Shown here: positions 54,866 to 63,925 of the stretch, one piece after another
Position numbering within the stretch: the stretch's first letter is position 1
How the letters are laid out: every line of letters begins with the position of its first letter
DNA from: an uncultured SAR86 cluster bacterium
Lineage (GTDB): Bacteria; Pseudomonadota; Gammaproteobacteria; Magnimaribacterales; D2472
Assembly: GCA_902593675.1 (NCBI GenBank)
Contig: CACJJI010000002.1
Location: forward strand, 186,001 to 250,000
Length of the DNA: 64,000 nt
Reading direction: 5' to 3'
The notes under the pieces: model-generated
The model's database searches: none
What the model saw: only the letters and a program-made list of their open reading frames with translations
What the model was told of the DNA's origin: nothing
Made by a program: the position numbers and the translations under genes

Positions 54866-55747
54866 TTACTTATTCTCCTTCCTTTTAAATAATTCATCTA
54901 ACTTTTGTTCAAATGAATGATAGTTTAAATACTCATACAGTTCATCTCTTGTCTGCATTTTATCAATTGAATTTGCTTGAGATCCGTTTGCAATAATGTC
55001 TAGATACACGCCCTCTGCAGCTTTATTCATTGCTCTAAAAGCAGATAAAGGAAATAGCATTATATCAACTCCAACTGATGCAAGCTCCTTTGCAGTAAAA
55101 AGAGGTGTTTTTCCAAATTCAGTAATATTTGCAAGAAGTGGAACTTGTAATGCATCCTTAAATTGCTTGTAATCCTCTAAACTAGATACAGCTTCTAAAA
55201 ACAATCCATCTGCTCCAGCTGCAATGTATTCTTTGCATCTATCAATAGCACCTTCTATTCCTTCAGATGCATAGGAATCAGTTCTCGCCATAATGAAAAA
55301 ACTTTCATCTGTTCGAGCATCAACTGCGGCTTTAATTCGATCACTCATTTCAATTTTGTCGACTAGATTTTTATTTGGCCTATGGCCACATCTTTTTTGA
55401 GTCACTTGATCTTCAATATGAACAGCTGCAACATCTGCAGAAATCATCTCTTTGATAGTTCTTCCAATGCTAAATGCACCACCAAAACCAGTGTCAATAT
55501 CAATCAAAAGAGGGAGGTTTGTTGCTTGAGTAATTCTTCTTGAATCTTCAGCAACATCATTTGAAGTTGTGATGGCTAAATCTGGCAGTCCAAAAGATGC
55601 AGTTGCAACCCCTGATCCAGAAAGATACAGGGCTTTATGGCCGGCACTTTCTGCCATTTTCGCACAATATGCATTGACGGCACCAACTACCATCAAAGGA
55701 TTGTTTTCTGCTATTGCTTCTCTAAATTTTTGCCCCGGAGTATTCAT
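54866..55747 (-). CDS. prpB: 2-methylisocitrate lyase
   Basis: A 293-residue isocitrate-lyase superfamily enzyme: LYLSGSGVATASFGLPD, IDIDTGFGG, and the active-site KRCGHRPNK loop with the catalytic Cys. It splits methylisocitrate into pyruvate and succinate. No PrpR-type regulator is adjacent. 39 bases separate it from queH upstream. Confidence 0.95.
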   Translation of the reverse strand: MNTPGQKFREAIAENNPLMVVGAVNAYCAKMAESAGHKALYLSGSGVATASFGLPDLAITTSNDVAEDSRRITQATNLPLLIDIDTGFGGAFSIGRTIKEMISADVAAVHIEDQVTQKRCGHRPNKNLVDKIEMSDRIKAAVDARTDESFFIMARTDSYASEGIEGAIDRCKEYIAAGADGLFLEAVSSLEDYKQFKDALQVPLLANITEFGKTPLFTAKELASVGVDIMLFPLSAFRAMNKAAEGVYLDIIANGSQANSIDKMQTRDELYEYLNYHSFEQKLDELFKRKENK

Positions 55748-55786
55748 TGATTCGTATTGTACTTTGCCAGGGGTATGTTTCCCAAA

Positions 55787-56449
55787 TTAATTATAAAATT
55801 TGATGCCTCTGATAATTCGATCTTTATTATTTTCCTGGCGCCACTTATTTGTATCCCTTAAACTGTAAACGCAGCCACAGTATTCTTGTTGATAAAACTT
55901 TTCTCTTTTTGAAATCTCAATCATTCGAGATGCACCGCCTTTTTTTCGCCAATTAAAATCCCAATAATGAACATCTTCATAGCGCTGTGCAGCCCTTAAA
56001 CCCGAATCATTGATTTGTTCCATATTTTTCCAACGAGAAATTCCAAGCGTAGTCCCATAAACCTTGAAATTATTTTCATGGGCGTATAGAGCAGATCTCT
56101 CAAATCTCATATCAAAACATTGAGTGCACCTTTTGCCTCTTTCAGGTTCATTTTCTAAACCTTTTATTCTCTCAAACCAATTTTCCTCATCATAATCCGC
56201 ATCAACAAAATCGAATCCTAGCTTGTCACAAAATCTCTTATTTTCATCCTTACGAATCTCATACTCTTCTTTCGGGTGAATGTTTGGGTTATAAAAATAA
56301 ACTGTTGTTTGGATATCTGATGCTGCTACAGCCTCCATAATCTCTCCGGCGCATGGAGCACAGCAACTATGAAGCAAAAGTTTTTTCTCATTACCAGGCA
56401 TCTCTAGCTTTGGTCTTGAAAAGTTATTAAGTGAAAATGGATTATCCAT
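55787..56449 (-). CDS. queH: Epoxyqueuosine reductase QueH
   Basis: A 220-residue QueH (former DUF208). Cys29-Cys30-x2-Cys33 (SCCAPC), CTQCFDMR and a C-terminal EYCGCVYS provide the cysteines for the Fe-S and metal cluster; [17 protein letters not shown] is a family signature. It performs the last step of queuosine synthesis in tRNAs for Asn, Asp, His and Tyr, replacing the cobalamin-dependent QueG. tRNA-Asn(GUU), a substrate class, is in this window. Confidence 0.9.
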   Translation of the reverse strand: MDNPFSLNNFSRPKLEMPGNEKKLLLHSCCAPCAGEIMEAVAASDIQTTVYFYNPNIHPKEEYEIRKDENKRFCDKLGFDFVDADYDEENWFERIKGLENEPERGKRCTQCFDMRFERSALYAHENNFKVYGTTLGISRWKNMEQINDSGLRAAQRYEDVHYWDFNWRKKGGASRMIEISKREKFYQQEYCGCVYSLRDTNKWRQENNKDRIIRGIKFYN

Positions 56450-56454
56450 AAGTG

Positions 56455-57054
56455 TTAATTATAGCTCCTTAAAGCACTTAAGAGATTTGAATATGCATTA
56501 AAAGATGGGATTTCAGGCATTGAACTTGATATAGCTTCAGGCGCATTGATAAAGAAGCCTTGATCAGCGACCTCGAACATTTGCAAATCATTGAAGGAAT
56601 CTCCTGCAGCTAAACATCTATAGCCCATAGACTGAAAGCCTAAGATTGCTTGTTTTTTCGCCTGGAGATCTCTTAATTTATAGCCAAGAATATTATCCTC
56701 AGTATCAACATCAAGAGTGTGACAAAGCAAAAGAGGATAACCAAGCTTTTCCATTAACGGATATGCAATTTCATGAAAAGTATCAGACAAAATTACAACT
56801 TGAAACTCTTGCCTTACCTGATTTAAAAAATCTAGAGCCCCATCAAGCAAGTCTAATTTCTCAGTTGCCTTTATTATGTCCGCTAACTTTAGATTATGCT
56901 CTTTCATTATTTCAATTCTGTAATCCATTAGATCAGAATATGAGGGAATATCTCTGGTGGTTTTATTTAACTCAGAGATTCCAGAATCAGCAGCAACTTG
57001 TTCCCATATTTCTGGAGTAAGGGTTCCCTCCATATCAAAACAAACTATATCCAT
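56455..57054 (-). CDS. thrH: HAD phosphatase ThrH (phosphoserine/homoserine phosphotransferase)
   Basis: A 199-residue HAD enzyme: motif [13 protein letters not shown] (nucleophile Asp7; Glu9 replaces the usual second Asp, as in ThrH), motif [11 protein letters not shown], motif III Lys in KKQAIL, motif [13 protein letters not shown]. ThrH acts as phosphoserine phosphatase and can move phosphate to homoserine. It lies two bases from the nucleotidase gene. Confidence 0.88.
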   Translation of the reverse strand: MDIVCFDMEGTLTPEIWEQVAADSGISELNKTTRDIPSYSDLMDYRIEIMKEHNLKLADIIKATEKLDLLDGALDFLNQVRQEFQVVILSDTFHEIAYPLMEKLGYPLLLCHTLDVDTEDNILGYKLRDLQAKKQAILGFQSMGYRCLAAGDSFNDLQMFEVADQGFFINAPEAISSSMPEIPSFNAYSNLLSALRSYN

Positions 57055-57056
57055 GA

Positions 57057-57950
57057 TTAATTCCTATTTTTAATCCCGAATGGTACATGAGCTGAAGTTA
57101 CTTTTGCAGATGCATCCTCAATATTTTGTTGCTGGTCATCAAAAAAAATATCGGCTTCAAATGATTTTAAAAATTCTGATTTATTCATGCCTCCTAAAAA
57201 AAGAGACTCATCAATTCTAACTCCCCATTTTCTAAGGGTTTTAATAACTCGCTTATGAGATGGAGCTGATCTGGCAGTAACAAGGGCTGTTCTAATAGGA
57301 TTTTCACCTCCGTCTAATTCGGATTGAAGTTTATTCAGCTCAACTAAAAATGATTTAAAAGGCCCAGCCTTCAACATAGATTTTTTCTTTCGTTCATTAT
57401 CTAAAAAAGCTTTAAGCCCCTCTTCCTGAAAAACTTTCTCAGATTCATCAGAAAAAATTACTGAATCACCATCAAAAGCAATCTTAAGCAAATCGCCATC
57501 TTTAATTTTTTTCTTGGTTTTTGATGGAATAATTCTTGCAGATGGGACATTATTTTCAATAGCCATTTTGACGTCGTCTTTACTACTAGATAAAAATAAA
57601 TCTACTCCAAATGCTTTCACATACTTATATGGGCTTTCCCCGCCGCAGAATACAGCTCTACTGATATCAAGTTTGTGAGCTTCAATTGAATTAAAAACCC
57701 TAAGACCAGTGTCTGCAGTATTTCTAGACAATAGAATGACTTCTATTCTATCAGCAGACTCATAACGCTCATTAATTTTTAATATCTTAGTTACGAGGTT
57801 AAATGCCTCTCCTGGGTAAAGTATTTCGTTTTCATTTTCAATTTGATGAGTGCGATAAGCCTCAACTCCATCACTCTCAAAGATTTGATGGCTTTGACTT
57901 AAATCAAAGAGTGCTCTTGATGAAATGCCGATTACTAATTTTGAATTCAT
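57057..57950 (-). CDS. Cytosolic 5'-nucleotidase (PF06189 type)
   Basis: A 297-residue protein fitting the bacterial 5'-nucleotidase family related to cytosolic cN-I: LVIGISSRALFDLSQSHQIFE with nucleophile-region Ser/Asp, EVILLSRNTADTGLRVFNSI, AFCGGESPYKY-type FCGGESP, FDGDSVIFSDESEKVF and LGGMNKSEFLKSFEADIFFDDQ. It probably dephosphorylates nucleoside monophosphates. First gene of the minus-strand run to prpD; divergent from lexA across 66 bases that contain the SOS box. Confidence 0.83.
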   Translation of the reverse strand: MNSKLVIGISSRALFDLSQSHQIFESDGVEAYRTHQIENENEILYPGEAFNLVTKILKINERYESADRIEVILLSRNTADTGLRVFNSIEAHKLDISRAVFCGGESPYKYVKAFGVDLFLSSSKDDVKMAIENNVPSARIIPSKTKKKIKDGDLLKIAFDGDSVIFSDESEKVFQEEGLKAFLDNERKKKSMLKAGPFKSFLVELNKLQSELDGGENPIRTALVTARSAPSHKRVIKTLRKWGVRIDESLFLGGMNKSEFLKSFEADIFFDDQQQNIEDASAKVTSAHVPFGIKNRN

Positions 57951-57988
57951 ATTTTAAAGAGAGTTGCAGTTATCTACCAAAATTTATA

Positions 57989-58008
57989 TACTGTAAAAAT
58001 ATACAGTA
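57989..58008 (+). promoter_or_regulatory. LexA (SOS) box of lexA
   Basis: CTGT-N8-ACAG (57991-57994 and 58003-58006) with flanking TA pairs and an all A/T centre. It ends only eight bases before the lexA ATG, so LexA would cover the promoter and start region for autoregulation. It could also affect the divergent nucleotidase gene 39 bases away. Confidence 0.92.
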
Positions 58009-58016
58009 TAAATAAT

Positions 58017-58634
58017 ATGAAAGAATTAACAAAACAACAAACAAAAGTTTTAGCTTGTGTAGAAGTTTATCTCAATAAAACTGGTTTTCCACCGACTAGA
58101 GCTGAAATATGCAAAGAGTTAGGCTTTAAATCTCCCAATGCGGCAGAAATGCATCTTAGAGCTCTTGAAAAGAAAGGCTATATTTCAATTCAAAGTGGCT
58201 CTTCAAGAGGAATATCTATTGTCAAAAGCCAGCAATCTTTCGAGCAAACTGGAGAGCAAATGCCAGTCATTGGACTTGTTGCAGCTGGATCTCCCACCCT
58301 TGCTGAAGAAAATATTGAAAAAAGAATCTCTTGCGACCCAAATATGTTTTCTGACAGTTTTGATTATTTTTTGAAAGTGAAAGGTCTCAGCATGATTGAG
58401 GCAGGAATTCATGAGGATGATTTGGTAGCAATTAAAAAAACTACAAATGTAAAAAATGGTGATTTAGTTGTTGTTAGGCTTGAAGATGAGGTAACTTTAA
58501 AATATTTCAAAAAAACCAATCATAGTCTTGAGTTAATTCCAGCTAATAAAGATTTCTCAACAATTGAAGTTGACCTAAGAGAACAAGAAGCATTTGTTGA
58601 AGGCAAGAGTGTTGGTTTAATTAGAACTCACTAA
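58017..58634 (+). CDS. lexA: SOS repressor LexA
   Basis: A 205-residue LexA: winged helix-turn-helix (PTRAEICKELGFKSPNAAEMHLRALEKKGYI, about 26-56), Ala-Gly cleavage site in GLVAAGSP, catalytic Ser in VKGLSMIEAGI (GLSM in place of GMSM/GDSM) and catalytic Lys in EVTLKYFKK. It represses itself and umuDC. No Shine-Dalgarno is visible between the SOS box and the ATG, so the message may have a very short leader. The stop overlaps that of the next gene in CTAA. Confidence 0.96.
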   Translation: MKELTKQQTKVLACVEVYLNKTGFPPTRAEICKELGFKSPNAAEMHLRALEKKGYISIQSGSSRGISIVKSQQSFEQTGEQMPVIGLVAAGSPTLAEENIEKRISCDPNMFSDSFDYFLKVKGLSMIEAGIHEDDLVAIKKTTNVKNGDLVVVRLEDEVTLKYFKKTNHSLELIPANKDFSTIEVDLREQEAFVEGKSVGLIRTH

Positions 58635-58888
58635 TGAAGAACTACTGGTTTTTTTCTTAAGCTATTTTTTTCACTATCAAAAAAATCATCGAAATCGATT
58701 GAATTACCGCTAACGCTCTCTATTCCAGCTCTAATCATTTCTTTGGCAACTGAAAGTTCTGCACCATTTAAAAATTCCTTTGATTCGCCTGAGAACTCAA
58801 TCTTTACTATTGGATTATCATGATCATCGGATCTCCTTAAAACAATTGTGCCGTCAGGAAGTTGGGTAAGCTCTAGGTAATTAGACAT
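58631..58888 (-). CDS. Small conserved-looking protein of unknown function
   Basis: An 85-residue acidic protein, not recognised. N-terminal YLELTQLPDGTIVLRRSDDHDNPIVKIEFS looks like a beta hairpin pair; a helix follows (LNGAELSVAKEMIRAGIESVSG) and then an acidic FDDFFDSE. No membrane segment or signal. It sits between lexA and topA, a spot where other gammaproteobacteria also carry a small unknown gene, which argues that it is real. 93 bases upstream contain an imperfect palindrome (58925-58946). Confidence 0.7.
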   Translation of the reverse strand: MSNYLELTQLPDGTIVLRRSDDHDNPIVKIEFSGESKEFLNGAELSVAKEMIRAGIESVSGNSIDFDDFFDSEKNSLRKKPVVLH

Positions 58889-58924
58889 AAATATTTATTA
58901 TTAAACTGTAACACCCTTCTCGTA

Positions 58925-58946
58925 AATATTGAAAGGTTTCGATATT
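58925..58946. repeat. 22-base interrupted palindrome upstream of the 85-residue gene
   Basis: Two ten-base arms around a central GG (AATATTGAAA and TTTCGATATT) pair at nine of ten positions. It lies 37 bases before the start of the small gene and 36 bases after the topA stop. It may be an operator, a weak transcript-end hairpin, or chance in A+T-rich sequence; there is no T-run. Confidence 0.4.
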
Positions 58947-58981
58947 GATATATGAACTAATTAAGTTTATTCAAGGAATAT

Positions 58982-61609
58982 TTATTTAGAAACTTCAACC
59001 CACTTATCGCCATTATGAGAGGCAGTATTCCCAGTTTTTTTGCCATCTTTCTCAGAAGCAAGATAATGAGTATCCTCAACCTTATTATATCTAATGATAT
59101 ATGGGTTCCCATCAATATCTTTTTTAGGTGCATCTAAAAGATGTATATGCTTACCTTGATCTTCTAGATACTTACATGCATCAAGTAAGGTCTCCTCAGT
59201 TACTGCTTGATTAAATTCCTCAACAGATGGCGCGCGAGTTTCTCTGTTTTTTGGATATTTACTGGCCGCTAAAAAAAGTCCTTTCATGCTATCTCTTAAT
59301 AAATAAATATCTTCAAATTTAATGCAAGGAATGTTGGTAGTAATTGGTTCCATGACAATGGGTTTTGGCTCTCCATTTCTTTGAAGTGCTCTGGTTGCAC
59401 CACAATCATCATTCATGCAGCCAAAATATTTTCCAAACCTACCAGTTTTTAGTTGCATTTCAGATCCGCACTTATGACAAGATAACGTTGGGCCATCATA
59501 TCCTCTAATTTTAAATGTGCCTTCTTCAACTGAAAATCCATCACAATCAGGATTGTTCGAACAGACATGCAGTTTATGATTTTCATCTAAAAGATAATTG
59601 TCCATACTCAGATCACATTTTGGACAACGGCGTTTTGTAACTAAATGCTCTGCTTCCTCTTGATCATCAACACTAACAGCCTCATCGCCTGAGATAAGAT
59701 TCAAAGTTTTTTTGCATTGCTCATCGCCTGGTAAACTATACCCAGCACATCCTAGAAAAACTCCATTACTAGCATTTCTAATAGTTAATTTATTTTTTTT
59801 GCATTCAGGACAATTGATATTTGTCATCGTGGGAAGATTGGGAATCATACCATTTTCTTCATCCATTGCTGATAAAAGGTCATCCTGAAAGGCAGAATAA
59901 TAAGAGTTTAAAACTTCTTTCCAATTCAACTCACCATTTGCAATTCTATCTAACTCATTTTCAAAATTAGCAGTAAAACTGTAATCCATGATGTCATCAA
60001 AGCTGCTTACAAGCCTATCAGTAACAATCATTCCAATTTTTTTAACAAAGAATCGTCTATTTTGGATCTCAACATATCCTCTATCCTGAATCGTAGAAAT
60101 AATATTTGCATAGGTAGAAGGTCTTCCAATTCCTCTTTTCTCTAATTCTTTTACTAACGCTGCTTCAGAAAACCTTGCTGGAGGCTTAGTGTACTTTTGC
60201 TTATTATCTAAATCCCTCAGGGTTAATTGCTGATTAACTTCAAGTGGGGGTAAAATATTCGCCTCTTGATCATCAGACTTTGACTTTACAATTCTTGTGA
60301 AGCCATCAAACACAACTTCTCTTCCAGTTGCGGAAAAAATATATTCTTCTAATTGTATTTTTGCGTTAGTAGCCAAATATTCTGCATCAGGTAATTGTGA
60401 TCCTATAAATTGTTGCCAAATTAACTCATATAATTTTTTTTCCTCATCTGACGAGGAGATTAAACCTTCTGATTTGGTTGATGCATTTGTGGGCCTTATT
60501 GCCTCATGAGCTTCTTGCGCATTTTCACTTGAAGAATATATTCTTGGAGCATTAGTAAGATATTCGTCTCCAAGATTAGTTTCGACATACATTCTTGCGT
60601 CAGCAATTGATTCAGGAGACAAAGCAGGAGCATCTGTTCTCATATAAGTAATAAGACCATTTTCATAGAGTTTTTGGGCGGTTCTCATGGTTCTCTTTAC
60701 ATTAAAACCTAGCTTTGTACTTGCCGCTTGCTGAAGTGTTGAAGTGATAAAAGGAGGTTTTGGTTTAACCTTAACTGGTTTTTGGGTTACCTCACTTATA
60801 AGCAAATCTGATGATCTAATCAATTCTTCAATTTTTTTTGACTCCTCAGCTTGCAACAGCGGATCTGATTTTTTTCTATTCAGATTAAATGCGATACCAT
60901 GATTTTTATCATTTTGTGCGTTAAATGAAATCTCCCAAAACTCATCAGGCTTAAACTTTTGAATGCTATGCTCTCGTTCTACCAAAAGTCTTAATGCTAC
61001 AGATTGGACTCTTCCAGCTGATAAATTACGGGCAATTTTTGCCCATAAAAGTGGAGATAATTCAAAACCAACGACTCTATCTAAAAACCTTCTTGCTTGT
61101 TGAGCTTCAACAAGATTTGCATCTATCTCTTTTGGATCTTCAAAAGATTCTAAGATTGCATCTTTTGTAATTTGATTAAATCTAACTCTCGAGTAATTAA
61201 ATTTGTCTGCTCCCAGCGCTTCTTGAAGATGCCAAGCTATGGCCTCACCCTCTCTATCAAGATCAGTTGCAAGATAAATTGAATCTACAGACTTTGCTGC
61301 AGTTTTTAATTCTTTAATAACTTTTGCTTTTTCAGGAATGATTTCATAATTTGCTGTCCAGCCATTATCAGGATCAATTCCCATCCTTCTAACGAGTCGT
61401 TTACGCTCATTAATTTTTTTTAGCCTTCTCTTCTCATCATCGGGAAGATCTTTAGGAATGGTATTTCTTTGTGCAGGTTTTTTAGACTTTCCCTTTGGAA
61501 GATCTCTAATATGACCAACGCTAGACTTTACAATATAGTCAGAACCTAAATACTTAGAAATAGTTTTAGCTTTAGCGGGTGACTCAACTATAACTAGGGT
61601 TTTTGACAT
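58982..61609 (-). CDS. topA: DNA topoisomerase I
   Basis: An 875-residue type IA enzyme: Toprim LVIVESPAKAKTISKYLG and YLATDLDREGEAIAWHL, catalytic Tyr322 in GLITYMRTDAPALS, and ARFSEAALVKELEKRGIGRPSTYA. The C-terminus has three Cys4 zinc modules (CPECKKNK, CPKCDLSMDN, CHKCGSEMQ) and a Lys-rich end. It removes negative supercoils behind RNA polymerase. 28 bases separate it from the next gene upstream. Confidence 0.98.
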   Translation of the reverse strand: MSKTLVIVESPAKAKTISKYLGSDYIVKSSVGHIRDLPKGKSKKPAQRNTIPKDLPDDEKRRLKKINERKRLVRRMGIDPDNGWTANYEIIPEKAKVIKELKTAAKSVDSIYLATDLDREGEAIAWHLQEALGADKFNYSRVRFNQITKDAILESFEDPKEIDANLVEAQQARRFLDRVVGFELSPLLWAKIARNLSAGRVQSVALRLLVEREHSIQKFKPDEFWEISFNAQNDKNHGIAFNLNRKKSDPLLQAEESKKIEELIRSSDLLISEVTQKPVKVKPKPPFITSTLQQAASTKLGFNVKRTMRTAQKLYENGLITYMRTDAPALSPESIADARMYVETNLGDEYLTNAPRIYSSSENAQEAHEAIRPTNASTKSEGLISSSDEEKKLYELIWQQFIGSQLPDAEYLATNAKIQLEEYIFSATGREVVFDGFTRIVKSKSDDQEANILPPLEVNQQLTLRDLDNKQKYTKPPARFSEAALVKELEKRGIGRPSTYANIISTIQDRGYVEIQNRRFFVKKIGMIVTDRLVSSFDDIMDYSFTANFENELDRIANGELNWKEVLNSYYSAFQDDLLSAMDEENGMIPNLPTMTNINCPECKKNKLTIRNASNGVFLGCAGYSLPGDEQCKKTLNLISGDEAVSVDDQEEAEHLVTKRRCPKCDLSMDNYLLDENHKLHVCSNNPDCDGFSVEEGTFKIRGYDGPTLSCHKCGSEMQLKTGRFGKYFGCMNDDCGATRALQRNGEPKPIVMEPITTNIPCIKFEDIYLLRDSMKGLFLAASKYPKNRETRAPSVEEFNQAVTEETLLDACKYLEDQGKHIHLLDAPKKDIDGNPYIIRYNKVEDTHYLASEKDGKKTGNTASHNGDKWVEVSK

Positions 61610-61637
61610 ATATTATTCAACTAAAATTTGTAAAAAT

Positions 61638-62072
61638 TCATATTTCTAATAAAGCTTCTTTTATTTTAAGAAGCTCTTCAATACCAATCAATTCATTCCA
61701 AACGATTGCTATATTGGACTGATAAAAAATAATTTCAAGTACAGAAGATGGTAATTTAGAAATTTTTTTCTCGATCATTTCAAAATTTTTTTCATATTTA
61801 AATGAAATTGGCTTGTAAAGTTCAAGCTTATTTTCTTTTCTCAGATAGTGTAAATTTTTTAATTCTGAAGAATTTTTAATTTGATATATTGCAACCTCAG
61901 GATTCCAATTTTTGAATTTTTTTCTTAGCTCATTGGTTGATCCAATCTTAAATCCTTCTTTTGCAGCTTGAGTTCTAACTCGGCTGAGAGACTTCATTTT
62001 TTTTGATGGCTTCAAAAAACCGATTGCACCAATTAAAAAAAGAATGACAAAAATAGCAATGAAAGGTTCCAT
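61638..62072 (-). CDS. Membrane-anchored protein of unknown function
   Basis: A 144-residue protein, not recognised. One N-terminal transmembrane segment (about 4-20, FIAIFVILFLIGAIGFL) is followed by a basic cytoplasmic-looking stretch (KPSKKMKSLSRVRTQAAKEGFKIGSTNELRKKFKNW). The alpha/beta C-terminal part ends in ELIGIEELLKIKEALLEI. Positive charge after the helix suggests an N-out, C-in anchor. Six bases after pyrD, so in the galU-pyrD-topA run. Confidence 0.72.
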   Translation of the reverse strand: MEPFIAIFVILFLIGAIGFLKPSKKMKSLSRVRTQAAKEGFKIGSTNELRKKFKNWNPEVAIYQIKNSSELKNLHYLRKENKLELYKPISFKYEKNFEMIEKKISKLPSSVLEIIFYQSNIAIVWNELIGIEELLKIKEALLEI

Positions 62073-62078
62073 AAAACT

Positions 62079-63065
62079 TTATCTAAGCAGCTTCCCTACA
62101 ATTTTAGGGCCGTGATAAATAAAACTTGTATAAATTTGAACCAAAGAAGCACCTTTATCCAATTTTGAATTAAAACTTTCTTTACAATCAACGCCGCCTA
62201 CTCCAATTTTAAGTAAATTTGGAGCGTATGAATGAGCTAATTTCAAAAGCTCATTTGATTTTTCTAGCAAGGGTTTGCCTGACAACCCTCCTTCGAGATT
62301 ACTTCGACCATAATATCTTAAATTATCTTTTTCAATTGTGGTATTAGAGGTAATTACCCCATCAAATTCAAATTTCTTAATTGCTTCTATGATTCCAGTA
62401 ATAATTTGCTCATCTTCATCTGGTGAAAGTTTAATAAATATAGGTTTATGATATTGCTTCTCTTTACGAGCTAAATTTAAAGCCTCAAATAAAGGCAAAA
62501 AATTTTCTTGTTTATGCAACGATCTTAAATTAGGTGTATTAGGTGAAGAAATATTAACTGTAATATAGTCAGCATATGGGAAAACTTTTTTAAAACACTC
62601 TATGTAATCATCAACTCTTTTCTGGCCCTCTGAAGTCTTGTTGGCACCAATGTTGACACCCAAAATTCCATTAAAATTCCTCAACTTTATCTTTTTAACT
62701 AAATAATCAACTCCTTTATTATTAAATCCAAGCTTATTAACAATTGCTCCCTGACCAGGAAAACGAAAGATCCTTGGCTTTGGGTTGCCTGATTGAGCCA
62801 GAGGTGTAACTGTACCTACCTCAATGAAGCCAAAGCCCAATGCGCCTAGACAGTCAATAAAATCACCATTTTTATCAAGCCCCGCTGCAATTCCGAGTCT
62901 ATTTTTAAAAATTAAACCTTTGAATTCGAATGACTCTGACGAATCTTCATAGGGAAAAAGAATGCTAATGAGATTATATTTATATAGAAAATTTAGAGCA
63001 TTTAGAGCTATGGAGTGAGATATTTCAGGAGGCAGTAATCTTAAAAGAAATAATGCAATCCTCAT
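62079..63065 (-). CDS. pyrD: Dihydroorotate dehydrogenase (quinone, class 2)
   Basis: A 328-residue class 2 enzyme: amphipathic N-terminus for membrane contact, LGIAAGLDKNGDFID, GFIEVGTVTPLAQSGNPKPRIFR, catalytic Ser in NISSPNTPNLR, SGKPL and a VQIYTSFIYHGP end. It oxidises dihydroorotate with the quinone pool at the inner membrane, directly after dihydroorotase in the pathway. Confidence 0.97.
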   Translation of the reverse strand: MRIALFLLRLLPPEISHSIALNALNFLYKYNLISILFPYEDSSESFEFKGLIFKNRLGIAAGLDKNGDFIDCLGALGFGFIEVGTVTPLAQSGNPKPRIFRFPGQGAIVNKLGFNNKGVDYLVKKIKLRNFNGILGVNIGANKTSEGQKRVDDYIECFKKVFPYADYITVNISSPNTPNLRSLHKQENFLPLFEALNLARKEKQYHKPIFIKLSPDEDEQIITGIIEAIKKFEFDGVITSNTTIEKDNLRYYGRSNLEGGLSGKPLLEKSNELLKLAHSYAPNLLKIGVGGVDCKESFNSKLDKGASLVQIYTSFIYHGPKIVGKLLR

Positions 63066-63086
63066 CTAAAAGTATCCATATTCACC

Positions 63087-63920
63087 TTAATCATCAAAAA
63101 GTTCTTTGGCGAGATGTTTAATGGCATTCACATAACCATGCCTAGAACCACAGTCAAATTTTTTACCTTCATATAAATGTCCCACTACTTTTTCATCATT
63201 GAGCATTAGCTTAATTGCATCTGTAAGTTGAACTTCGCCACCAACACTGGGCTTAAGATTTTTTAAATACTTAAAGATGTTGCTAGAAAGAACATATCTT
63301 CCAACCACTGCTAGATTTGAAGGTGGATTGGTTTTTGGTTTTTCGACAATATCGTTTAAAAAAAATGAGGTTTTTGTCGAGGAGGATTCATCAATAGAGA
63401 TGACGCCATATTTTTCTATTTCATTTTGTGGAACCTCGTTTACACCAACGATGGAACATTGGTGTTCATCATATGATGAGATCAATTGAGACATACATGA
63501 TGGATTATTAATTATTAAGTCATCTGCTAGAACTATCGCAAAAGCCTCTTCTTGAATTAAATGCTCTGAATGTAAAATAGCATCACCAAGTCCATTTTGT
63601 GTTTTTTGTCTTACATAAGTGAATTTAACATCCCTAAAAATATCTCGGTTAATTTTTTCTAAAAAACCATCTTTACCAGCATTTTGAAGCTTTTCTTCAA
63701 GTTCAAAGTTTTGATCAAAATGATCCTCTATCGCTCTTTTGGTATGGCTGGTAATAAATATAATCTCAGCAATGCCAGCATTCACAGCCTCTTCAACAGC
63801 ATATTCTATTAATGGCTTGTCAATAATTGGGAGCATTTCTTTTGGAATCGCTTTAGTAGCCGGTAAAAACCGGGTACCTAGGCCTGCTACAGGGAATACT
63901 GCTTTAGTTATTTTGTTCAT
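63087..63920 (-). CDS. galU: UTP--glucose-1-phosphate uridylyltransferase
   Basis: A 277-residue GalU: AVFPVAGLGTRFLPATKAIPKEMLPIIDKPLIEYAVEEA, FTYVRQKTQNGLGDAILHSEHLI, VLADDLI and a GGEVQLTDAI segment. It makes UDP-glucose for surface polysaccharides. The start is five bases after the stop of the rhomboid-like gene. Confidence 0.96.
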   Translation of the reverse strand: MNKITKAVFPVAGLGTRFLPATKAIPKEMLPIIDKPLIEYAVEEAVNAGIAEIIFITSHTKRAIEDHFDQNFELEEKLQNAGKDGFLEKINRDIFRDVKFTYVRQKTQNGLGDAILHSEHLIQEEAFAIVLADDLIINNPSCMSQLISSYDEHQCSIVGVNEVPQNEIEKYGVISIDESSSTKTSFFLNDIVEKPKTNPPSNLAVVGRYVLSSNIFKYLKNLKPSVGGEVQLTDAIKLMLNDEKVVGHLYEGKKFDCGSRHGYVNAIKHLAKELFDD

Positions 63921-63925
63921 GCTAA

